14,437 bases of DNA from an uncultured beta proteobacterium. Its GTDB lineage: Bacteria > Pseudomonadota > Gammaproteobacteria > Burkholderiales > Burkholderiaceae. The notes under the pieces were generated by a model. That model was not told the DNA's origin, ran no database searches, and worked only from the letters and a program-made list of their open reading frames with translations. Both the position numbers and the translations under genes were made by a program. The stretch spans positions 1 through 14,437 of the forward strand of contig CAIMXN010000242.1 in NCBI GenBank assembly GCA_903845455.1, given 5' to 3'. Of the stretch, positions 1 through 6,574 are shown in pieces; within the stretch, counting starts at the first letter, position 1, and each line of letters starts with the position of its first letter.

Positions 1-272
1 CCTGTTGCAGATGGACGCCATGCAGTTCGCTTCATCTTGGCATCAACCGCTTGCTCAATTAAACAGTTCACTGCAAATGCTGCGCCTGCCAATAACCAAA
101 TGCCAACGATGCCACCAATCAGCACTGGATAAGGCACCATTCCCGGCGTTGCCAAGAACATGCCAATTACTGCACAAAAAACAGCCAGCTGAGTGACGCG
201 TGGCTTAGTCAATACCCAGTATTGACGCCAACGGGCCATTGCTACTGGCTTGGATGCTTCTAGGCTACTCAT
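1..272 (-). CDS. ctaB: Protoheme IX farnesyltransferase (heme O synthase), N-terminal part
   Basis: Membrane prenyltransferase that adds a farnesyl group to protoheme to give heme O, the precursor of heme A. Only the first 90 codons lie in the window; the C-terminal two thirds run off the left edge. The translation shows the family's LTKPRVTQL entry to the first membrane helix at about residues 21-29. Later comes the prenyl-diphosphate/Mg-binding segment N-x3-E-x3-D-x2-M-x-R-T followed by AWRP. The first acidic position is Glu where many family members have Asp. The ATG at 272-270 follows the ctaA stop codon after one base (TGA-C-ATG), so translational coupling to ctaA is likely; I see no good Shine-Dalgarno of its own. 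CtaA uses its product directly. Identification is firm despite truncation. Confidence 0.93.
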   Translation of the reverse strand, partial: MSSLEASKPVAMARWRQYWVLTKPRVTQLAVFCAVIGMFLATPGMVPYPVLIGGIVGIWLLAGAAFAVNCLIEQAVDAKMKRTAWRPSAT

Positions 273-273
273 G

Positions 274-1398
274 TCAATTAGTCATTTTCATTTGAATAGG
301 CGACTGCCATGAAGCCCAATAAGTCATACGAACTAAACAGAATACCAAAGCGGCTGAGCCGCCTGTATGCATTAAGGCAGCTAACAAGGGCCATTGGAAA
401 ACAACATTCGATATTCCAGTGAGGACTTGAAGGATTAAAAGTGCAAATAGTAATTTAGATAGCTTGCTGACTTGAGGCAATACGCTACCAGCTCCACGTG
501 AGGCGCTAAAAGTCAAAAAGGATAGGGTAAGTAAAACGAGTACAGCAAAAACACGGTGCGCCCAATGGATCGCCTGAAGTGACTGGGGGGAAATATATTC
601 ACCCGTAGCATTGCGCCCTAACTCTCTCCACAAAGTAAAACCCTCTTGCCAATTTGCCTCAGGCCATAAAGAACCAAGACAGGTCGGAAAGTCTGGACAA
701 GCCAAGACTGCGTAATTAGTGCTGACCCAAGCGCCTAGGAAGATCTGAATCGTCAGGACCAGAAGTGCGCAGGCGAGTAATTTTCCCGAGATAGGTTTTC
801 TACGCAGTGTAAGAGCCTTTGATGCTATTTCTTGCCAACCTTGTTGCGCATAAGCAGTCAATGATGCAAGCAATACCAAAGCCAGCATCAAATGAATGGT
901 GACAATAATAGGCTGGAGTTTCATGGTAACTGTCCAGGCACCAAATGCCCCTTGAATACAAACCAAAGCTAGTAGTACTAGACTTCCGAAAAGTGGTGAT
1001 TTACCCAAGCTCTTGATCTTGGTAAACGCCCATCCAAGTTGAACCACAATCAGTGCACCAAGGGTCATCGCTAAATAACGATGAATCATTTCTATCCAAG
1101 CCTTCATGACTGTGACAGGTCCTTCAGGCAAGACTGCTTGCGCCACCTGGATATCTCCAATCGCATGCCATGGATTAGAAGTGCCATAGCAACCAGGCCA
1201 ATCAGGGCAACCTAAGCCTGAATCTGTCAGCCGAGTAAAGGCGCCAAAAACAATCAGGTCAAAGGTCATAAAAACTAGAACCCAGTTGAGTTTGGTAAAA
1301 AAACTAAAACCTGGTCTCGTCCAAAGATAAGCCAAAGGAAAGCCAGCAAAAATCATTGCAATCATCGCCAATTCAAAAAATAAAACCAGCTGGCTCAT
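274..1398 (-). CDS. ctaA: Heme A synthase (COX15/CtaA)
   Basis: Inner-membrane enzyme that oxidises the C8 methyl of heme O to a formyl group, giving heme A for subunit I. The 374 residues show the two-fold repeated four-helix layout of the family. The first half has a cysteine pair (C64 and C70, in GLGCPDWPGC) and haem-ligand candidates H106 (EMIHRY) and H169. The second half repeats this with C234 and C240 (ACPDFPTC), H278/H281 (AIHWAHR) and H344 (LMHTGG). About eight hydrophobic helices are visible. The ATG at 1398 overlaps the stop of the upstream SCO-like gene by four bases (ATGA), and ctaB starts one base after its stop. The three genes are therefore read as one translationally coupled unit. 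Confidence 0.97.
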   Translation of the reverse strand: MSQLVLFFELAMIAMIFAGFPLAYLWTRPGFSFFTKLNWVLVFMTFDLIVFGAFTRLTDSGLGCPDWPGCYGTSNPWHAIGDIQVAQAVLPEGPVTVMKAWIEMIHRYLAMTLGALIVVQLGWAFTKIKSLGKSPLFGSLVLLALVCIQGAFGAWTVTMKLQPIIVTIHLMLALVLLASLTAYAQQGWQEIASKALTLRRKPISGKLLACALLVLTIQIFLGAWVSTNYAVLACPDFPTCLGSLWPEANWQEGFTLWRELGRNATGEYISPQSLQAIHWAHRVFAVLVLLTLSFLTFSASRGAGSVLPQVSKLSKLLFALLILQVLTGISNVVFQWPLLAALMHTGGSAALVFCLVRMTYWASWQSPIQMKMTN

Positions 1399-2054
1399 GA
1401 CAAATTTTCGCCCTGGTGATTCAGGCGTAAAAGTTTTTCCAGATCTTTTTTAATATTGCCAAATTCTTTAGGTGAATTCGTTACCGGAAAATACATCATT
1501 TTTGCTGGGCTTGGGTCTATTAATTGGATTGCTTGGGCCGAGCCCTCGCGCTCAAGCCAAGCCTGAAATTCTGCTTTAAGTTTTGGATCTGAAGGTAGAT
1601 TTACCACTCTAAAACCTGCCGTCTTTTCATCGTAGGCAAGAGCAACTTCTGGATCCACTGCTTCGCCATCAATATTTACCCAAAGCAGTTGCACACGCCC
1701 ACTCTCTCTGCCCATCGCAACACGTAGTTGTCTCATCAAAAATAAGGCCTCAATACATGCCGCATTCTTCACCTGACAATCACCCGCAGGACGAGCTACC
1801 AGCAGTGTCCATTTACCTTTTAAGGGAATATCAAACCAAGCATTGTTTGCATCCTGAGCAGGCTGTACTAAAAAGCCAAAATTGGTTTTACCACCCGCAG
1901 GCTTAATGACGTAATAAGAAAAGTAAGAGGCAATCACTGGAGCAGCGCAAGCTAATAAAAGAAATAGCATTTGTAGTCTGCCGCGACGTGTCCGCGCATC
2001 AATCACCGCAGAATCTGCCTGCGACGCTGGTATTAATAGCTCTTTATCACTCAC
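1395..2054 (-). CDS. SCO-like, membrane-anchored thioredoxin-fold protein of the cox cluster
   Basis: Uncharacterised protein found with oxidase assembly genes in betaproteobacteria. One membrane helix (about residues 28-47) anchors a periplasmic domain. That domain resembles SCO/thioredoxin-like proteins: a beta-strand GKWTLLVARP (80-89) leads into a cysteine-bearing turn with C93 and C100, then a helix with MRQLRVAMG. SCO copper chaperones use C-x3-C here; this one has C-x6-C. A copper or thiol-redox role in CuA or CuB assembly is inferred from context only. I prefer GTG 2054 (219 residues) over the GTG four codons upstream at 2066, because GAGG sits six bases before it. The chosen start overlaps the SURF1 stop by eight bases, and its own stop overlaps the ctaA start by four. 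Confidence 0.75.
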   Translation of the reverse strand: MSDKELLIPASQADSAVIDARTRRGRLQMLFLLLACAAPVIASYFSYYVIKPAGGKTNFGFLVQPAQDANNAWFDIPLKGKWTLLVARPAGDCQVKNAACIEALFLMRQLRVAMGRESGRVQLLWVNIDGEAVDPEVALAYDEKTAGFRVVNLPSDPKLKAEFQAWLEREGSAQAIQLIDPSPAKMMYFPVTNSPKEFGNIKKDLEKLLRLNHQGENLS

Positions 2055-2832
2055 CTTTGTCCTCACGCTTTACAGGCTGATGCCGATATTGCCTCAGCCC
2101 ACTAAATAACCAAAAGAAAAATCCACTTAAAGCCAATGCAAACCACTGAAAGGCGTAAGCATAATGACGATCAACCCCAGTTGTCGGGAGAGCCCACTGT
2201 CTGCTTAAACCATCCACACCGTCATTACCAGATTCTCGCAAAATGAATGGCACTTGTAGCCATCCATGTAATTGAGCTTCTTTGTCTAAATCAAAATTTT
2301 GCTCAATGCGAGGTTTAGTAATATGGGCATCATTTTTCCCCAACTCAAAAACTTTTCCAGGTCCTACCAATGCTATACCTTCCACCAATATAGTTCCAGG
2401 TGGAGTGCTTACAGGGGGCAACTGGGTACGCTCATCATTATTGCGGGGTGCCCAACCTCGATTTACCCACAGTACCACTTCACTACCTTCTAGCTTGAGT
2501 GGCGTCATCACATAGAACCCAGATTGTGCAACTCCGTCAGGACCATTTTCTGAGACTGGGCGCGGGCGATTATCAAGCCATATCGTTTCACCTGCAAGAA
2601 AAGAGCCCCTCACTAAAACACGCCGCTGGGAAGCTTCTTCTAGAGTCCAAGATTGCGCATTGAGACTCAATGTGGGTAATTTTTGCCGAGATGCCATGCT
2701 CTCTGCCAAAGCAATCTTCTGCTGGGCTCTACTGAGTTGCCAAAAACCAGCAGCACAACCGATCGCAATCACCACAAGGGCTGATACAGTAGCGACTATG
2801 CGCTTAGTAACTAGGCTAGAAAAAATATTCAA
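2047..2832 (-). CDS. SURF1 family cytochrome oxidase assembly protein
   Basis: SURF1 proteins help deliver heme A to subunit I of haem-copper oxidases. The 261 residues have the family's two-helix layout: a membrane segment at about 12-31 and another at 226-245 flank a periplasmic domain. Recognisable motifs are GETIWLDNRPR (81-91), LWVNRGWAPR (121-130) and the C-terminal HYAYAFQWFALA (223-234). The start is a TTG at 2832. An in-frame TAA lies nine bases upstream of it, so no earlier start is possible, and the Shine-Dalgarno is poor. The start lies only 14 bases from that of the opposite-strand DUF2909 gene, so its promoter must overlap that gene, unless transcription reads through from the ctaE side. 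It is the first gene of the SURF1, SCO-like, ctaA, ctaB block. Confidence 0.93.
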   Translation of the reverse strand: MNIFSSLVTKRIVATVSALVVIAIGCAAGFWQLSRAQQKIALAESMASRQKLPTLSLNAQSWTLEEASQRRVLVRGSFLAGETIWLDNRPRPVSENGPDGVAQSGFYVMTPLKLEGSEVVLWVNRGWAPRNNDERTQLPPVSTPPGTILVEGIALVGPGKVFELGKNDAHITKPRIEQNFDLDKEAQLHGWLQVPFILRESGNDGVDGLSRQWALPTTGVDRHYAYAFQWFALALSGFFFWLFSGLRQYRHQPVKREDKGE

Positions 2833-2846
2833 CGAGGATTCTTAAG

Positions 2847-3059
2847 ATGAAATGGATTATTCCGATTGCATTACTAATGATTGTTGCAAGCTTAGGATCC
2901 GCACTCTATTACATGATGAAAGATAAAGGCAATAGCACCAGAATGGTTCATTCTCTGATGCTCCGCATTGGCCTATCAATCGCTTTATTTATTGGCATTT
3001 TGCTTGCCCACTACTTTGGCTATATCGAAGCAACTGGCATACGCGTTGGTGTGAATTAA
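2847..3059 (+). CDS. Twin transmembrane small protein (DUF2909 family)
   Basis: A 70-residue protein made almost entirely of two membrane helices (about 3-23 and 42-59). They are joined by a short basic, polar loop (KDKGNSTRM), and the second helix ends in GYIEATGI. This matches my memory of the DUF2909 'twin transmembrane' family, which sits beside SURF1 in many beta- and gammaproteobacteria; its function is unknown. GAGGA at 2834-2838 lies eight bases before ATG 2847 and is a good ribosome-binding site. It is the only plus-strand gene inside the oxidase cluster and points away from SURF1. Read-through transcripts from ctaE would be antisense to it. A role in oxidase assembly is suggested by location only. 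Confidence 0.85.
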   Translation: MKWIIPIALLMIVASLGSALYYMMKDKGNSTRMVHSLMLRIGLSIALFIGILLAHYFGYIEATGIRVGVN

Positions 3060-3085
3060 TAAGCTTTAAATCAACACAAACAACT

Positions 3086-3115
3086 AAAAACAAATCGGGG
3101 CTTTATGCCCCGATT
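3086..3115 (-). terminator. Intrinsic terminator after ctaE
   Basis: A perfect nine-base-pair stem (AATCGGGGC, 3093-3101, with GCCCCGATT, 3107-3115) closes a five-base loop. Read on the minus strand it is followed after two bases by TTTTT (3090-3086), the classic intrinsic terminator form. It sits 10 bases after the ctaE stop. On the plus strand the stem lacks a following T-run, so it would end the DUF2909 transcript less efficiently. It separates the structural oxidase operon from the SURF1 block. Confidence 0.85.
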
Positions 3116-3125
3116 GACTTGATAG

Positions 3126-3980
3126 TTACATCCAGTAAACAGCGATGTACAGACCAAGCCACACCACATCAACAAAGTGCCAGTACCAGGCAGCACCTTC
3201 GAACGCAAAGTGATGGTCAGAAGTGAAATCACCACGAATCATACGACGCAACACAATCGCTAACATCGTGCCACCCAAGAATACGTGGAAGCCATGGAAG
3301 CCAGTCAGCATAAAGAAGGTTGAACCATAGATACCTGAAGTTAGCTTCAAGTTGAGCTCATGATAAGCATGGTAGTACTCGAAACCTTGGAAGCATAAGA
3401 AAACAAATCCAAGACCAACTGTTGCAGCCAAACCAATGATGGCTTGCTTCATATGGTTTTTAACTAATGCGTGGTGTGCAAAAGTAATTGTTACGCCAGA
3501 GCTCAAAAGCAACAGGGTATTGAGGGTTGGGATTGGCCATGGGCCCATTGTTTCAAACTTCGGAACCAAACCTGCAGGGCCAGCATTTGGCCATACTGCT
3601 GTGAAATTAGGCCAGATCAGCTTGCTTTCAACATCACCCATCCAAGGCATCGCAATATTGCGGGCATAGAACAAGGCTGAGAAGAAAGCCGCGAAGAACA
3701 TGATCTCTGAGAAAATAAACCAGGCCATCGACCAGCGATAAGAAACATCAACGTTGACGCCATTCTTACCGGCATTTGACTCTGCAATCGTATCGCCGAA
3801 CCAGTTGTAGAGTACAAACAAAATCCATGCCACACCGCCCAAAGATAGCGGGCCACCCCAGGAGGTGTGATTTACCCAGCCCGTCATGCCAAAACCAAAA
3901 GCGATTAAGCCTATGGCTGCCATGGCAGGATGCCTAGATAAGGCAGGTACAAAATAGTATGGGGTTGAATTGGATGACAT
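3126..3980 (-). CDS. ctaE: Cytochrome c oxidase subunit III
   Basis: Core membrane subunit of the aa3-type oxidase. It stabilises subunit I and its proton-uptake pathway and binds no redox metal. The 284 residues show the seven-helix subunit III pattern: the conserved SE pair in FSEIMFFAAFFSALFYAR (E92), HHALVKNHMKQ (169-179), GFHGFHVFLGG (227-237) and the ending HFAFEGAAWYWHFVDVVW. I start at ATG 3980, not at the in-frame TTG at 3998. The protein then begins MSSNSTPYYFVP as is usual for the family, and AGAGAGAATAAG provides a ribosome-binding site. The 13 bases spanning this site and the start codon are identical to those at the ctaC start. The gene lies 29 bases after the DUF2970 gene and ends the operon. 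Confidence 0.97.
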   Translation of the reverse strand: MSSNSTPYYFVPALSRHPAMAAIGLIAFGFGMTGWVNHTSWGGPLSLGGVAWILFVLYNWFGDTIAESNAGKNGVNVDVSYRWSMAWFIFSEIMFFAAFFSALFYARNIAMPWMGDVESKLIWPNFTAVWPNAGPAGLVPKFETMGPWPIPTLNTLLLLSSGVTITFAHHALVKNHMKQAIIGLAATVGLGFVFLCFQGFEYYHAYHELNLKLTSGIYGSTFFMLTGFHGFHVFLGGTMLAIVLRRMIRGDFTSDHHFAFEGAAWYWHFVDVVWLGLYIAVYWM

Positions 3981-3990
3981 CTTATTCTCT
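3978..3990 (-). promoter_or_regulatory. Ribosome-binding site of ctaE, identical to that of ctaC
   Basis: Minus strand AGAGAATAAGATG, covering the purine-rich Shine-Dalgarno region and the ATG. The same 13 bases occur at 7742-7730 before ctaC. This site decides the ctaE start (ATG 3980 rather than TTG 3998). The identity could reflect similar translation rates for subunits II and III, or coincidence. Confidence 0.65.
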
Positions 3991-4009
3991 CTATTCAATC
4001 AAAAAATAA

Positions 4010-4204
4010 TCAATGGGAAACAACTGCTTTCACTATCAATAAGAGGGTAGCCATAAAAACTAGGGCTCCTATTACCCCCGCAATGATAATGTGCACAAAA
4101 CTGAGTGAGGCAATATCTTCTTGCAAACCCGACTTTTTACGGATCCCCAAGAAACCCCACATTACTGCTTTCATAGACTGCCAAAAACTACTGTTCTTCT
4201 TCAT
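4010..4204 (-). CDS. Small membrane protein, DUF2970 family
   Basis: A 64-residue protein with a basic N-terminal part carrying WGFLGIRKKSG, a short acidic stretch (QEDI), and one membrane helix at about 37-60 beginning FVHIIIAGVIGA. This fits the DUF2970 family as I remember it, a family of unknown function between cox11 and subunit III genes in betaproteobacteria. Its ATG at 4204 overlaps the ctaG stop by four bases (ATGA), with AAGGTG as a well-placed ribosome-binding site. It is thus coupled to Cox11 and precedes ctaE. The position suggests a role in oxidase biogenesis or stability; no catalytic or metal-binding residues are evident, and it has no cysteine. Confidence 0.85.
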   Translation of the reverse strand: MKKNSSFWQSMKAVMWGFLGIRKKSGLQEDIASLSFVHIIIAGVIGALVFMATLLLIVKAVVSH

Positions 4205-4782
4205 GATGACACCTTCGATTTAGGGGCTGGCGGCGGCCCGATCCCTAACTCAAAGAAGGTGTACGACAAAGTAATCGTCTTCACATCCTCCGGCAATCCA
4301 GCATCAATCACAAATACCACTGGCATCTTTCTAGTCTCATGCGCAGTTAATGTTTGTTGCTGAAAACAAAAACACTCTAACTTCGTAAAAAATTCTGTTG
4401 CACTCTTGGGCGCATAACTTGGTATCGCTTGCGCCTCTACCGAACGATCTAGATTGTTATAGACCTCATACACAATCTCTGTCATCTCACCCGGATGTAC
4501 TTCTAAAAAATTCTTAACCGGTTTAAAAGTAAATGGTCCGCGGCTATTTGAATCAAATTCAATCGTGACAACCCGCGAATAATCTACTTGAGTATTGCCA
4601 ACCTTATTAGCACTAAAGGCTCTTACACCATAATCATTCTTACTGGTAACCACATTAATACCAGTCACTTCACATAGCGCCTTATAAAGAGGCACTAAAG
4701 CATAACCAAATCCAAACATCATGACCGCAGCAATTAAGAGCTTCAGCATAATTTGGCGATTGAGGTTTTGAACTCCTGACAT
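4201..4782 (-). CDS. ctaG: Cytochrome c oxidase assembly protein Cox11 (copper chaperone)
   Basis: Delivers copper to the CuB site of subunit I. The 193 residues comprise a short cytoplasmic N-terminus and one membrane helix at about 12-32. PLYKALCEVTG (31-41, with C37) follows, then a periplasmic beta-sandwich domain holding the copper-binding C-F-C motif in LECFCFQQQ (C137 and C139). The C-terminal MPVVFVIDAGLP and LSYTFFEL segments are typical. All three family cysteines are present. The ATG at 4782 lies 17 bases after the stop of the 43-residue protein, and its stop overlaps the start of the DUF2970 gene. Length and motifs are normal for the family. Confidence 0.97.
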   Translation of the reverse strand: MSGVQNLNRQIMLKLLIAAVMMFGFGYALVPLYKALCEVTGINVVTSKNDYGVRAFSANKVGNTQVDYSRVVTIEFDSNSRGPFTFKPVKNFLEVHPGEMTEIVYEVYNNLDRSVEAQAIPSYAPKSATEFFTKLECFCFQQQTLTAHETRKMPVVFVIDAGLPEDVKTITLSYTFFELGIGPPPAPKSKVSS

Positions 4783-4799
4783 CCGACTAATCTGGGTGC

Positions 4800-4931
4800 T
4801 TAACTTAAAACACTATGTTTAATCACGATGCCAATGAAAAAAACCACCGCCACACTCAAAAGCACAAGCCCTAAGCGACGATTATTCGCTGCTTGGACTT
4901 TTTTAGATCCCAAATTAAATTCCTGCGTCAT
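4800..4931 (-). CDS. Cytochrome oxidase small assembly protein (43 residues)
   Basis: A tiny protein whose polar, basic N-terminus (GSKKVQAANNRRLG) is followed by one membrane helix (about 20-38, LGLVLLSVAVVFFIGIVIK). Very short proteins of this shape lie between coxI and cox11 in betaproteobacteria and are usually named 'cytochrome oxidase small assembly protein'; biochemical support is limited as far as I know. The reading frame is open further upstream (to 5015), but that extension lies inside ctaD and reads as non-membrane, His/Leu-rich shadow sequence. I therefore start at ATG 4931, which overlaps the end of ctaD by 17 bases. There is no clear Shine-Dalgarno, so translation is probably coupled to ctaD termination. 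Confidence 0.75.
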   Translation of the reverse strand: MTQEFNLGSKKVQAANNRRLGLVLLSVAVVFFIGIVIKHSVLS

Positions 4932-6534
4932 GCAATTGCTGTGCAGATGGAGGAGTTTCAAAAGTATGGTGAGGTGCTGGTGATGGAATAGTCCACTCCA
5001 AACCTTTTGCACCATCCCATGGTTTCATTGAGGCCTTTTCGCCCTTGCCGCGATACGCAGGCAATGCTACAAAGAACAAGAAATAAACCTGAGCCAAACC
5101 GAAACCCAGTGCGCCAATAGAAGCAACTAAGTTGAAGTCAGCAAACTGGGTTGGGTAATCAGCATAACGACGTGGCATACCCGCTAAGCCCAAGAAGTGC
5201 ATTGGGAAGAAGGTAATGTTGAAGAAAATCATGGAAGCCCAGAAATGGATCTTGCCGCGAGCTTCATTAGCCATATAGCCAGTCCACTTTGGACACCAGT
5301 AGTAGAAGCCTGCAAACATTGCGAATAAGGAGCCAGCAACCAATACATAGTGGAAGTGAGCTACCACGTAATAAGTATCTTGTAGACCAATATCAATTGG
5401 CGCCATCGCTAAGATCAAACCAGTAAAGCCGCCCATGGTGAACACGAAGATAAATCCAACTGCCCACAACATAGGCGTTTCAAAGGTCATCGAACCTTGC
5501 CACATTGTTGCAACCCAGTTGAAAATCTTCACACCTGTTGGAACAGCAATCAACATAGTGGCGTACATGAAAAATAACTGCCCAGTTACAGGCATACCAG
5601 TTGCAAACATGTGGTGAGCCCAAACGATGAATGACAAAATCGCAATCGACGATGTCGCATAAACCATTGAGCTATAACCAAACAAGGTTTTTCTGGAGAA
5701 AGCAGGCACGATTTCACTGATGATTCCAAATGCTGGAAGAATCATGATGTAAACCTCTGGGTGACCAAAGAACCAGAAAATATGCTGGAACATGACTGGA
5801 TCACCACCGCCAACTGCCGAGAAGAACGAAGTTCCGAAATGACGATCAGTCAATACCATGGTGATCGCACCCGCCAATACTGGCATCACAGCGATCAATA
5901 GGTAAGCAGTAATTAACCAAGTCCAGCAGAACATGGGCATTTTCATCAAGGACATGCCAGGAGCACGCATATTCAAGATGGTCACGATGATATTAATTGA
6001 ACCCATGATGGAAGACGCGCCCAACAAATGGAGGGAGAAAATCGCCATGTCCATTCCAGGACCCATCTGTGAAGTCAAAGGAGCATAAATAGTCCAGCCT
6101 CCTGAAGGAGCGCCACCAGGAACCAAGAAAGAGCTCAATAACAAAGAAGCAGCAACTGGCAAAATCCAGAAACTGAAGTTGTTCATACGAGCAAATGCCA
6201 TGTCGGATGCGCCAATTTGTAGTGGCACCATCCAGTTAGCAAAACCTACGAAGGCCGGCATGATCGCACCGAACACCATCACCAAACCGTGCATGGTAGT
6301 TAACTGATTGAAGAACTCAGGACGGAAGAATTGCAAGCCTGGTTGGAATAATTCCAAACGAATTCCCAAAGCCATCGTACCGCCAGCCAGCAAACTAATG
6401 AATGAGAAGATCAAGTACATCGTACCAATATCTTTGTGGTTGGTTGCGTACAACCAACGACGCCATCCATGTGGCGAATGATCATCATGCGCGTGATCGT
6501 GTTCGTGGTCAATGGTGGTAGAGACTGTGCTCAT
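4915..6534 (-). CDS. ctaD: Cytochrome c oxidase subunit I (aa3-type)
   Basis: Catalytic subunit that reduces oxygen at the haem a3-CuB centre and pumps protons. In 539 residues the ligands are all visible. Haem a is bound by H82 (TMHGLVMVF) and H395, haem a3 by H393 (VAHFHYV), and CuB by H258, H307 and H308 (GHPEVY and WAHHMF). Y262, the cross-linked tyrosine, is four residues after H258. The D-channel has D111 (GASDMAF) and E260; the K-channel has K336 (PTGVKIF). This is the A1 subtype pattern. The extreme N-terminus is histidine-rich (six His within residues 10-22). GGAG lies six bases before ATG 6534. The gene follows ctaC after 40 bases and overlaps the small assembly gene. Confidence 0.99.
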   Translation of the reverse strand: MSTVSTTIDHEHDHAHDDHSPHGWRRWLYATNHKDIGTMYLIFSFISLLAGGTMALGIRLELFQPGLQFFRPEFFNQLTTMHGLVMVFGAIMPAFVGFANWMVPLQIGASDMAFARMNNFSFWILPVAASLLLSSFLVPGGAPSGGWTIYAPLTSQMGPGMDMAIFSLHLLGASSIMGSINIIVTILNMRAPGMSLMKMPMFCWTWLITAYLLIAVMPVLAGAITMVLTDRHFGTSFFSAVGGGDPVMFQHIFWFFGHPEVYIMILPAFGIISEIVPAFSRKTLFGYSSMVYATSSIAILSFIVWAHHMFATGMPVTGQLFFMYATMLIAVPTGVKIFNWVATMWQGSMTFETPMLWAVGFIFVFTMGGFTGLILAMAPIDIGLQDTYYVVAHFHYVLVAGSLFAMFAGFYYWCPKWTGYMANEARGKIHFWASMIFFNITFFPMHFLGLAGMPRRYADYPTQFADFNLVASIGALGFGLAQVYFLFFVALPAYRGKGEKASMKPWDGAKGLEWTIPSPAPHHTFETPPSAQQLHDAGI

Positions 6535-6574
6535 GGATTACTCCGGTTTCGTTTTATCTGTATTAATGAATGGA

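Noticed and set aside
3981..3998. TTG start giving subunit III six extra residues
   Set aside because: The ATG at 3980 has a purine-rich ribosome-binding site and yields the usual MSSNSTPYYF N-terminus.
4932..5015. Upstream extension of the 43-residue oxidase assembly protein
   Set aside because: The extra 28 residues lie within ctaD in another frame and are not membrane-like or family-like; the ATG at 4931 gives the expected product.
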